NCBI GenBank assembly: GCA_900313845.1
Contig: OMTC01000085.1
Span: forward strand, 1 to 12,042
DNA: 12,042 bases
Origin: an uncultured Prevotellaceae bacterium
Lineage (GTDB): Bacteria > Bacteroidota > Bacteroidia > Bacteroidales > Bacteroidaceae
Direction of reading: 5' to 3'
The notes beneath the pieces were generated by a model. It was not told the origin of the DNA, searched no databases, and saw only the letters and a program-made list of their open reading frames with translations. The translations under genes were made by a program, and so were the position numbers. Positions 1 through 5,779 of this stretch are shown one piece after another (within the stretch, counting starts at the first letter, position 1; each line of letters begins with the position of its first letter).

Positions 1-129
1 TGTCTCGAAGTATTGTGTGGAATACTTGGTGGTGAGGTCTTCATCGAGGAAGTCACCCTTGCAGGAGGTGTTGCTTGCCAAAACACTTGCGCCAAGCACC
101 GCTCCTATCAGATATTTATATAGTTTCAT
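1..129 (-). CDS. SusD-like lipoprotein, N-terminal 43 codons only (cut by window edge)
   Basis: The first ATG downstream of the complete susC-like gene is at 129-127. From there the frame stays open to the window edge, giving 43 residues. It starts with a basic, hydrophobic lipoprotein signal peptide (MKLYKYLIGAVLG...) and a lipobox-like SNTSC with the acceptor cysteine at residue 23. The mature start is CKGDFLDEDLTTKYSTQYF, and the phrase FLDxDLTTKYS followed by YFET is typical of SusD/RagB proteins just after the lipidated cysteine. Such proteins sit on the cell surface as the glycan-binding lid of the SusC transporter. The start lies 111 bp after the susC stop, the usual tandem arrangement. 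The body of the gene is outside the window, so domain content and substrate cannot be judged. Confidence 0.88.
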   Translation of the reverse strand, partial: MKLYKYLIGAVLGASVLASNTSCKGDFLDEDLTTKYSTQYFET

Positions 130-133
130 ATTT

Positions 134-179
134 TAGTTTTTAAGTTGATGAGTTTTTAAGTTTTTTAGTTTTCGCGGAG
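134..179 (-). repeat. Tandem 8-bp array (5 units) plus CTCCGCG box in front of susD start
   Basis: On the plus strand the units are tagttttt (134-141), aagttgat (142-149), gagttttt (150-157), aagttttt (158-165) and tagttttc (166-173), overlapping gcggag to 179. On the coding strand this reads CTCCGCG, then five A-rich AAAAACTN-type units, then 4 nt (AAAT), then the susD ATG. The same layout occurs at 10306-10355 before the other susD. The role is unknown. A plausible guess is an unstructured A-rich translation leader, since Bacteroidetes initiate with little Shine-Dalgarno pairing. Confidence 0.85.
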
Positions 180-190
180 AAGTGTAACTA

Positions 191-218
191 CGTTAAACTT
201 TAAACGTTAAACGTTAAA
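191..218. repeat. Four tandem CGTTAAA heptamers
   Basis: Units cgttaaa (191-197), ctttaaa (198-204), cgttaaa (205-211) and cgttaaa (212-218) lie between the susC stop and the 8-bp array before susD. Each junction contains or approaches the palindrome AACGTT, so weak hairpins are possible. There is no U-run that would make it a terminator. Function unknown. Confidence 0.8.
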
Positions 219-240
219 CCAAGATTCAAAAATCACTTGA

Positions 241-3200
241 TTAGAATCCCACTTCGAGACCGAAGACGAAGCTGCGGTTGAAGTATGTGCGGCCAGTGTC
301 GAGGTCGAATCCATCGATGGATTGCTTCAAGTTCTTAGGCAGGTTGTAGCCCAAAGAGATGTTGCGTACCTTGATGAACGATGCCTTCTTGAAGCCGAGC
401 AGTGATGAGTAGTTGTCGCCCGAACCAGATGTGGATTGTGCGTAGATAGGCATCTGGTATTCAGCACCTGTGTTGTAAGGTGTCCAGTAATCCACTTCGC
501 GCTGGTTGGCAGTAGCTGTGAGTGGTTCGCCACCAGTGGAGAACATATAACCCAAACGTCCGAACATGGAGATGCCCAATTCGATGCCCTTGAAAGAGAA
601 GGTGTTGGTCCATCCGAGAGTCCACTTAGGGTTTCTGTTACCCAAAACCTTGCGGTCCTCGATGGTCATTTCGTAGTCGCCGTTCACGTCTTCAGGGCGC
701 ACGTTACCTGGACGGAAGTTGTAGCCCTTCTCTGCCCATTTAGCCATTTCAGCCTTGTCCTCTGCAGTGTCCTGCCAGATACCCTTGTTGCCGAAGCCGT
801 AGAATACGCTGAGCGACTCACCGATGAAGAGGGAGTTGTCAGGCATGTCGTTCTTACCGTATGCGAGTTCCACGATTTCATCCTTCTGATAAGCAGCGTT
901 GAAGCTGGTTTCCCACTTGAAACCGTTGCTCAGCTTCACAGGAAGTGCGTTGAGGGTGATTTCAACACCGTGGTTCTTGGTCTTACCCACATTGGCGTAT
1001 GTGAATGGGAATCCCGTGAGGGTAGGGATGTTGGTCTGCATGATGACGTCGTTGGTGCGGCTCCAGTAGAATTCCAAGCTACCCCAGATGCGGCTGTTGA
1101 GGAATCCGAAGTCGAGACCGAGGTTCCACTGAGTGGTCTTTTCCCAACCGAGTTCAGGGTTTGCCATTGCCAACTGCGAGTTCGTGTAGTAAGGTTCGTT
1201 GGTTGTATAACCAATCACGTTGCCCATGCCATTGAATGGGAGGAAGATGCTGGTGATATCACCCTTGGTCTCGTAAGGAGAAACGGCTGCGTTGCCTGTG
1301 ACACCCACACCGAGACGTACCTTCAGGTTGCTAATCCAGTCGATGTTCTTGATGAATTCCTCTTCGCTGGCACGCCAAGCGAGGGCTGTGGATGGGAAGA
1401 AGTCCCACTTGTGTCCGTCAGCCAACTGGGAAGCACCGTCCCAACGTCCGCTGGCAGTGATGAGGTAACGTTCGTTGAAACCGTAGTTCAGACGAATCAT
1501 GTAAGATTCCAACTGACGCTCTACCAAGCCTGAACCAATGGAAACTGCCTGGTCGGAGTTGGTGACATCGACTGTGTTGAATGCGTTCCAGAGGTAGGAG
1601 TCCTTCTCAATCTTGTTGGCACTCATGGAAGAGTTTTCGATGTTCCACTTCGAAGCGGTCTGCAAGAGGGTGACACCCACCTTGTGCTTCTCTGCGAATG
1701 TGCGGTCGAACATAATCATGTTGTCGAGTGTCCATGAGAAGTCGCGGCGGTTCTGCAAGCGAGAGTAGTTGTTACCCTCAGTGCCGTTGGAATTGATTTT
1801 ATGAGTGGAGAAACCATCCACGTAAGCACCTTCACGCCAGTGGCGGAAGTCAGGACCGAAGGCGAGCTTGTAGCGCAGGCCCTTCAGCGGCTCGAGGATT
1901 TCGCCGAAGTCGATGGTGCCTGAGAAGTTACCCAATGCACGGAAACTTTGTGATTTCTGAGTGGAGTGGTTCCATTCTTCCATGATGTTATATACGGTGC
2001 TCTGTCCACCTGGGTTGATGATTCTATCGCCGTTTTCATCGTAAGGAAGTGCGTAGTTGAAGATGGTCTTAGCGGTGCCGTAGATGGCATCAGGCACAGA
2101 ACCACTTCTACCTTGGAAGGTGGACATACCGTAGTCCATTTCGCTCCAAGTGCCATTGATGGAAGCCTGAAGGGTGAACCATTTTGTTGGCTGGATATTC
2201 ACATTCACCTTACCTGTGTAGCGCTCATACCATTGTCCTTTCTGAGTACCCTTGTTGTTCAAGTAACCGAAGGATGCGTATGCCTTCATCTTGTCTGTAC
2301 CTCCACTCACTGCGAGGGTGTGCTCCTGAGAGAGTGCGGTCTGAGTTACGTAGTCGGTCCAGTTGGTGTTTTTCACTTTTGATGCATCCCAAGTGTTACC
2401 CGACCATCCGTTCATGACGTTGTTGTAGAAAGTAGGGTCGAGGGAAGCGGTCTCACCGAAGAGAGCTGCGTCCTCAGCCTGAGTAGGTTTCATTGGGTCG
2501 GCGTATGCGGATGGGTCAGCATTGTGCTTTGCCCAGCGGGAGAACTGGATGAAATCAGCTGCGCTCATCGATGGTGAACGGTCGATGATGTTCGACACGG
2601 TGAGTGTTCCTGTGTAATCGATAGCCATTTTGCCCGACTGTCCCTGCTTGGTGGTGACGATTACGACACCGTTGGCACCACGTGAACCGTAGATGGCAGT
2701 GGCAGAGGCGTCCTTCAAGATGTCGATGGACTCGATGTCGCGAGGGTTGAGCGTTTCAATGCCTGATGCTGACATGAGAGGCACACCGTCAACTACGTAG
2801 AGTGGGGTGTTGCCACCATTGAGCGAACGCTCACCACGGATGCGGATGCTACCAATCTGTCCTGGGCGCTCGTTGGTGGTGATGTCCACACCTGCTGCCT
2901 TGCCTTGCAATGCTTCGAAGGCATTGTTCACAGGACGCGACTGGAGTTCCTTTTCGCCTACGCGAGTGATAGCACCCGTGAGGTCGGATTTCTTCATAGT
3001 ACCGTAACCAACAACCACGATTTCATCGAGCTGTTCGTTATCTTCACGCAAAACGATTCTTACGTTGGATTTGCCTGTTGTGCTGGTTTCTTGAGTCTTG
3101 AAACCTACAAAACTAACCGAGAGTGTGGCGTTGTTGGCAACCGAAAGGCTGAAAACACCGTCGAAATTGGTGATTGTACCATTGCTGGTACCCTTTTCCA

Positions 3201-3345
3201 TCACCGTCACAGCGACCATCGGTTCCCCGTTCTGGTCAACTACGGTGCCTGTCACTACGTGCTTTTGCGCAAACATGCTGCCTGGCAAGCCGAATAGCAT
3301 GCCCAGCATGAGTAAAAGCACTAAAAAATTACCTTTTTTGTTCAT
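241..3345 (-). CDS. SusC-like TonB-dependent outer-membrane transporter (complete, 1034 aa)
   Basis: This is an outer-membrane beta-barrel that imports oligosaccharides using TonB energy, working with the SusD lipoprotein encoded next. Residues 1-26 are a Sec signal peptide ending FA before Q27. Residues about 28-105 are a carboxypeptidase-regulatory-like domain (VTGTVVDQNGEPMVAVTV, FDGVFSLSV, SFVGF). A TonB-box-like stretch, DEIVVVGYGTMKKSDLTGAI, is at 107-126. The plug follows, with LYVVDGVPL at 182-190 and the SusC signature KDASATAIYGSRGANGVVIV at 211-230. The rest is barrel, with a late DVNGD loop and an aromatic end (VFGLEVGF). There is no STN signalling domain before the regulatory domain, so control by a transenvelope anti-sigma factor is unlikely. 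The length is normal for the family. The start is the only Met that gives the signal peptide. The substrate cannot be told from sequence. Confidence 0.96.
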   Translation of the reverse strand: MNKKGNFLVLLLMLGMLFGLPGSMFAQKHVVTGTVVDQNGEPMVAVTVMEKGTSNGTITNFDGVFSLSVANNATLSVSFVGFKTQETSTTGKSNVRIVLREDNEQLDEIVVVGYGTMKKSDLTGAITRVGEKELQSRPVNNAFEALQGKAAGVDITTNERPGQIGSIRIRGERSLNGGNTPLYVVDGVPLMSASGIETLNPRDIESIDILKDASATAIYGSRGANGVVIVTTKQGQSGKMAIDYTGTLTVSNIIDRSPSMSAADFIQFSRWAKHNADPSAYADPMKPTQAEDAALFGETASLDPTFYNNVMNGWSGNTWDASKVKNTNWTDYVTQTALSQEHTLAVSGGTDKMKAYASFGYLNNKGTQKGQWYERYTGKVNVNIQPTKWFTLQASINGTWSEMDYGMSTFQGRSGSVPDAIYGTAKTIFNYALPYDENGDRIINPGGQSTVYNIMEEWNHSTQKSQSFRALGNFSGTIDFGEILEPLKGLRYKLAFGPDFRHWREGAYVDGFSTHKINSNGTEGNNYSRLQNRRDFSWTLDNMIMFDRTFAEKHKVGVTLLQTASKWNIENSSMSANKIEKDSYLWNAFNTVDVTNSDQAVSIGSGLVERQLESYMIRLNYGFNERYLITASGRWDGASQLADGHKWDFFPSTALAWRASEEEFIKNIDWISNLKVRLGVGVTGNAAVSPYETKGDITSIFLPFNGMGNVIGYTTNEPYYTNSQLAMANPELGWEKTTQWNLGLDFGFLNSRIWGSLEFYWSRTNDVIMQTNIPTLTGFPFTYANVGKTKNHGVEITLNALPVKLSNGFKWETSFNAAYQKDEIVELAYGKNDMPDNSLFIGESLSVFYGFGNKGIWQDTAEDKAEMAKWAEKGYNFRPGNVRPEDVNGDYEMTIEDRKVLGNRNPKWTLGWTNTFSFKGIELGISMFGRLGYMFSTGGEPLTATANQREVDYWTPYNTGAEYQMPIYAQSTSGSGDNYSSLLGFKKASFIKVRNISLGYNLPKNLKQSIDGFDLDTGRTYFNRSFVFGLEVGF

Positions 3346-3593
3346 GGAATAATTAGTGTTGAAGTTGAATAGATGATAAAAAATAGTATAGAAAAAAAGT
3401 AGTCGTATCTAATGTATTTGGGTTGAAACAACTAAGTGTGTCGGTGTTATTGTATCGTTGTGTGTATTGGTTTCGGCTGCAATTTTAAGAAATTTTAATG
3501 GAATAGAAGTTCTATGTAGTGTTAATTTTTTTTAAATCGCTTGTTTTTGTTGGTCTGACACCCTTTTTGGGGCTCATATCCTCATATTCAATG

Positions 3594-3627
3594 AAAAAAG
3601 GGAGTTACGAACAAACTCGTAACCCCC
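3594..3627 (-). terminator. Intrinsic terminator after the metallophosphoesterase gene
   Basis: On the minus strand an 11-bp stem (GGGGGTTACGA at 3627-3617 with TCGTAACTCCC at 3610-3600, one G-U pair) closes a 6-nt loop. It is followed directly by six T residues (3599-3594). It lies about 60 bp beyond the metallophosphoesterase stop codon and ends that transcription unit before the susC-like gene. Confidence 0.9.
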
Positions 3628-3658
3628 TTCGTTTCTATCGCTTTATTATCAATTCTTT

Positions 3659-3686
3659 CCTAATTCCTCACTCCTAATTCTTCACT
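3659..3686. repeat. Two tandem 14-bp repeats at the metallophosphoesterase stop
   Basis: cctaattcctcact (3659-3672) and cctaattcttcact (3673-3686) match at 13 of 14 positions. They start 2 bp past the stop codon at 3691-3689. Function unknown. Confidence 0.8.
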
Positions 3687-3688
3687 TC

Positions 3689-4714
3689 TCACTTTTTTAC
3701 ATAGTTCATTTGTACTCGTTCGTACTCGATTTCGCCATTCTTTTTCAGGTGGACACGCAACAAGTATTTTCCTGGATTAGGACTGTTGCGTTCGCTCATG
3801 GAATCGAGGGTGACGTAGTGAACCCCAGCAAAGTCGCGCTCATCCCAAGCATGAACATGTCCGCAGAATACGGCAGTCACGTTCCATTCCTCAAACTGGC
3901 TGAGCAGGTAGAACGTTTCCTCGCGGGCGAAAGTGGATGAGAACTGTAAACTGGATGGGCGGAAGATGTTCGTGTGGCTGAACACGAACGTGTAGCGGCA
4001 TTTGAAGCCCATATAGCTTCCGATGTCTTTTGCATCCAAAATACCCTCCTCGATGAGTCGCACTTGCTCCTCGCCGAGTGTACCACTGGCAGTGTCGAGG
4101 AAGATAAAGTGGTCGTATTGCTGCGTATTGCCCAAGATGATATTGAACTCATAAAAGGAAGAGTGGAAAATGTTGCACCACAGCGGCCAACCGTTGTGAG
4201 TGAGGTCGTGATTGCCTACCACGGGATAGAACGGATAATCAATATCCTCATAGCGGAGGGTGTCACCAGATTTTGTGCAGTACAAACCCTCACGGTCACG
4301 AGTACTCAATTCATCCTCAGGAATTTCATGGAAGTATTTATTTGCATATTTGCGCTTGAATTGCTGCAACGTGTTATCCAAGTTGATATAGTACTCGGCT
4401 TTTGTGTCGGCAATGTCGCCCAAGTGAGCATAGAAAAGGTCGTTGTTGTCGAGTCCTATTTGCAGCATCTCAGCCATGCGACAGGTGTCGTTGGTGATAT
4501 GGCTGTCCGCTCCAACGAGGAAGGTGTAATCGACGCTATCTATCCATTGGTCTTTGTAATCTAATTGATGCTTTTGGTAATAGAGGTTCGACATCTTCAC
4601 GCGATCCTCCACGCCTGTACCTGCAATGAGCACGCCGATGGGACTCACTTTTTCGCACGAACTGAGTGTGGCAACCGCCACAAGCAACATCAATATGCTA
4701 TTAATTTTTTTCAT
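3689..4714 (-). CDS. Calcineurin-like metallophosphoesterase lipoprotein (341 aa)
   Basis: Predicted dinuclear-metal phosphoesterase, exported and lipid-anchored. From the ATG at 4714 the protein begins MKKINSILMLLVAVATLSSC, a lipoprotein signal with lipobox LSSC and Cys20. The metallophosphoesterase motifs occur in order: D70-S-H72, GDIAD (D100 and D103), GNHD (N168, H169, D170), SHTN (H247) and GHVH (H286, H288). This is the full set of metal ligands, so the enzyme looks intact. A longer reading from TTG at 4750 would add 12 residues encoded by a heptamer repeat and would bury the signal peptide, so I reject it. The gene follows the beta-barrel gene by 137 bp with no U-run terminator between, so co-transcription is likely. 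The substrate (nucleotide, phospholipid, phosphoprotein or sugar phosphate) cannot be inferred. Confidence 0.92.
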   Translation of the reverse strand: MKKINSILMLLVAVATLSSCEKVSPIGVLIAGTGVEDRVKMSNLYYQKHQLDYKDQWIDSVDYTFLVGADSHITNDTCRMAEMLQIGLDNNDLFYAHLGDIADTKAEYYINLDNTLQQFKRKYANKYFHEIPEDELSTRDREGLYCTKSGDTLRYEDIDYPFYPVVGNHDLTHNGWPLWCNIFHSSFYEFNIILGNTQQYDHFIFLDTASGTLGEEQVRLIEEGILDAKDIGSYMGFKCRYTFVFSHTNIFRPSSLQFSSTFAREETFYLLSQFEEWNVTAVFCGHVHAWDERDFAGVHYVTLDSMSERNSPNPGKYLLRVHLKKNGEIEYERVQMNYVKK

Positions 4715-4715
4715 T

Positions 4716-4772
4716 GTTTCAAGTTTCAAGGCACTGCGTGCCGGTTTCAAGTTTCAGAGTTTCAGGTTTCAT
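4716..4772 (-). repeat. Six TTGAAAC-type heptamers with a small hairpin, upstream of the metallophosphoesterase start
   Basis: On the plus strand gtttcaa occurs at 4716-4722, 4723-4729 and 4744-4750. Variants gtttcag (4751-4757, 4759-4765) and gtttcat (4766-4772) follow. The array is interrupted at 4730-4742 by ggcactgcgtgcc, a 5-bp stem with a 3-nt loop. On the coding strand the last two TTGAAAC units end 1 nt before the ATG at 4714. It may be an A-rich translation leader or simply a dispersed genomic repeat. Confidence 0.8.
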
Positions 4773-4803
4773 TCTACTTCCCTCGTCCCATCTCTCCTCA
4801 TCT

Positions 4804-4851
4804 CTCCCCTCTCAGGGGAGCTGGAGGGGTCCAGGAGCTGGGGGTGAGGCT
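4804..4851. repeat. CCTCACCCCC-type GC-rich repeat abutting the beta-barrel gene's stop
   Basis: Directly after the TAA at 4854-4852 the coding strand reads AAGCCTCACCCCCAGC, then a C-rich stretch. It ends in a hairpin, ctcccc (4804-4809) and ggggag (4815-4820) around a 5-nt loop. There is no U-run, so it is not a classical terminator. A related copy follows the GH3 stop at 5741-5779. Confidence 0.75.
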
Positions 4852-5565
4852 TTACCACACGTATTTCACTCCGATTTTTTCAGAGGTTTCATATTTGCTT
4901 GCCAATTGGCTAAGACTACCAGCAGGGCGCACTTTAAATTCACCGAAGAGATTCAGTTGCTGAGTCAGTTTGGCGTTGAAGCGCACGCCCCAGTTGATGT
5001 TCCAGTTTTCGTAATAGAACTCATCGAAGTTGCGGAAATAGAGTCCGATGTTCCACGAGTTCCAGCGAGGACGGATGTTCACGCCCGTTCCGAAAGTGAA
5101 AGTCATTGGTTCGTTGTAGCTCGAGTGCAGCATGTGGTAGCGAATGCCCGATTCTCCCACTTGCAACTCGAAGTACGGTGTTTCCATCAGAACGGACAGA
5201 TTCATGACGTATTCGTTGGTGCGAGTAAGATTATAACGGTTATACATCACTTTACCGTTAAAATAGAAGTTGAAATAGCTCACGGGTAGGCGATAACTGC
5301 CCTGGGCATAAATGCCATAGAGTTGTTTGCCGAATTGCGCTTGCATGTTGCCTTCCACGCTCCATCGGTCGGTCAGGTGTCGCTTGTAGGACACGGTTGG
5401 ACCCAAGAACCAACCTGTCACCACGTTCTTACCTCCTACCAAGTACCCCGTGACTTCGTTCTTGTGAACCCCATCGAACTTGTGTTCGCCACAGTACGAT
5501 TGGGCAGAAACTAACAGAGGTAGCATCAGCAGCAATGACAGTGCAATCATTTTCATTTTCGTCAT
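4852..5565 (-). CDS. Uncharacterised outer-membrane beta-barrel protein (237 aa)
   Basis: I do not recognise the family. Residues 1-21 form a Sec signal peptide (hydrophobic core ALSLLLMLPLLVS, then A21 before Q22). There is no lipobox cysteine at the right place. The mature part shows alternating short strands rich in Tyr, Trp, Phe and Asn (for example YFNFYFNGKVMYNRYNL and WNIGLYFRNFDEFYYENW). It ends YVW, an aromatic C-terminus as in outer-membrane barrels. The size would suit a barrel of about 8 to 12 strands; the count is an inference. Starts at Met1, Met4 or Met6 are all possible; Met1 is used here. The gene follows a terminator and a TAATTTTG promoter box, and precedes the metallophosphoesterase gene, with which it probably forms a two-gene unit. 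Confidence 0.85.
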   Translation of the reverse strand: MTKMKMIALSLLLMLPLLVSAQSYCGEHKFDGVHKNEVTGYLVGGKNVVTGWFLGPTVSYKRHLTDRWSVEGNMQAQFGKQLYGIYAQGSYRLPVSYFNFYFNGKVMYNRYNLTRTNEYVMNLSVLMETPYFELQVGESGIRYHMLHSSYNEPMTFTFGTGVNIRPRWNSWNIGLYFRNFDEFYYENWNINWGVRFNAKLTQQLNLFGEFKVRPAGSLSQLASKYETSEKIGVKYVW

Positions 5566-5616
5566 TGGTCGTTAATTTTTTATGTTTGTCATCTTAATAA
5601 AGATAGAAATAACGTG

Positions 5617-5624
5617 CAAAATTA
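5617..5624 (-). promoter_or_regulatory. Bacteroides-type -7 box (TAATTTTG) upstream of the beta-barrel gene
   Basis: The coding strand carries TAATTTTG at 5624-5617, an exact match to the Bacteroides -7 consensus TAnnTTTG. It lies about 50 bp before the ATG at 5565 and just after the GH3 terminator. The nearest upstream TTTG is 24 nt away, longer than the usual 19-21, so the -33 element is unclear. The surrounding string TTTTTGTGTTAATTTTGC closely resembles one upstream of the GH3 gene. Confidence 0.5.
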
Positions 5625-5655
5625 ACACAAAAAAGTGAAATAGAATTACAAAATG

Positions 5656-5722
5656 AAAAAAAATGAAAAGCCTCTTCCCAAGTTCCCGTTCTTTGTAGAG
5701 GGTTTGGGTTGAGGCTTTTCAT
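5656..5722 (-). terminator. Intrinsic terminator after the GH3 gene
   Basis: On the minus strand ATGAAAAGCCTC (5722-5711) pairs perfectly with GAGGCTTTTCAT (5674-5663), a 12-bp stem. A 2-by-2 internal loop and a further CCCAA/TTGGG helix extend it. Eight T residues run from 5663 to 5656, overlapping the stem base. This separates GH3 transcription from the beta-barrel gene. Confidence 0.9.
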
Positions 5723-5740
5723 CTTTCAAATATCATTCTA

Positions 5741-5779
5741 CTCCCCTCTCCCCTTGGAGAGGGGCTTGGGGGTGAGGCT
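5741..5779. repeat. CCTCACCCCC-type GC-rich repeat abutting the GH3 stop
   Basis: The coding strand after the TGA at 5782-5780 reads AGCCTCACCCCCAAGCC and then a hairpin. The hairpin is cccctctcc (5743-5751) with ggagagggg (5756-5764), a 9-bp perfect stem and 4-nt loop. No U-run follows. It shares the lead AGCCTCACCCCC with the element after the beta-barrel gene. Confidence 0.8.

Larger units (their letters stand above)
3346..3688. other. 343-bp intergenic region: terminator plus susC leader
   Basis: This stretch separates the metallophosphoesterase stop from the susC-like start. It holds a 14-bp tandem repeat at the upstream stop codon and a strong minus-strand terminator. After these come about 245 bp of AT-rich sequence that should contain the susC promoter and 5' leader. 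I found no clean TAnnTTTG box there, only degenerate candidates, so no promoter is called. No small ORF with convincing features was seen. Confidence 0.75.

Noticed and set aside
436..1533. 365-codon plus-strand open frame opposite the susC-like gene
   Set aside because: It is antisense to a well-conserved transporter barrel. The translation is Val/Glu/His/Cys-rich with no motif or signal. Codon use of the real gene explains the lack of stops.
3346..3590. Promoter for the complete susC-like gene
   Set aside because: Only degenerate candidates such as TACTTTTT were seen, with no properly spaced -33 element, so no position is claimed.
3974..4564. 196-codon plus-strand open frame opposite the metallophosphoesterase gene
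   Set aside because: All metal-ligand motifs lie on the minus strand here; the opposite translation has none.
4715..4750. Upstream TTG start for the metallophosphoesterase
   Set aside because: It would encode the heptamer repeat and place 12 residues before an excellent lipoprotein signal peptide that begins at 4714.
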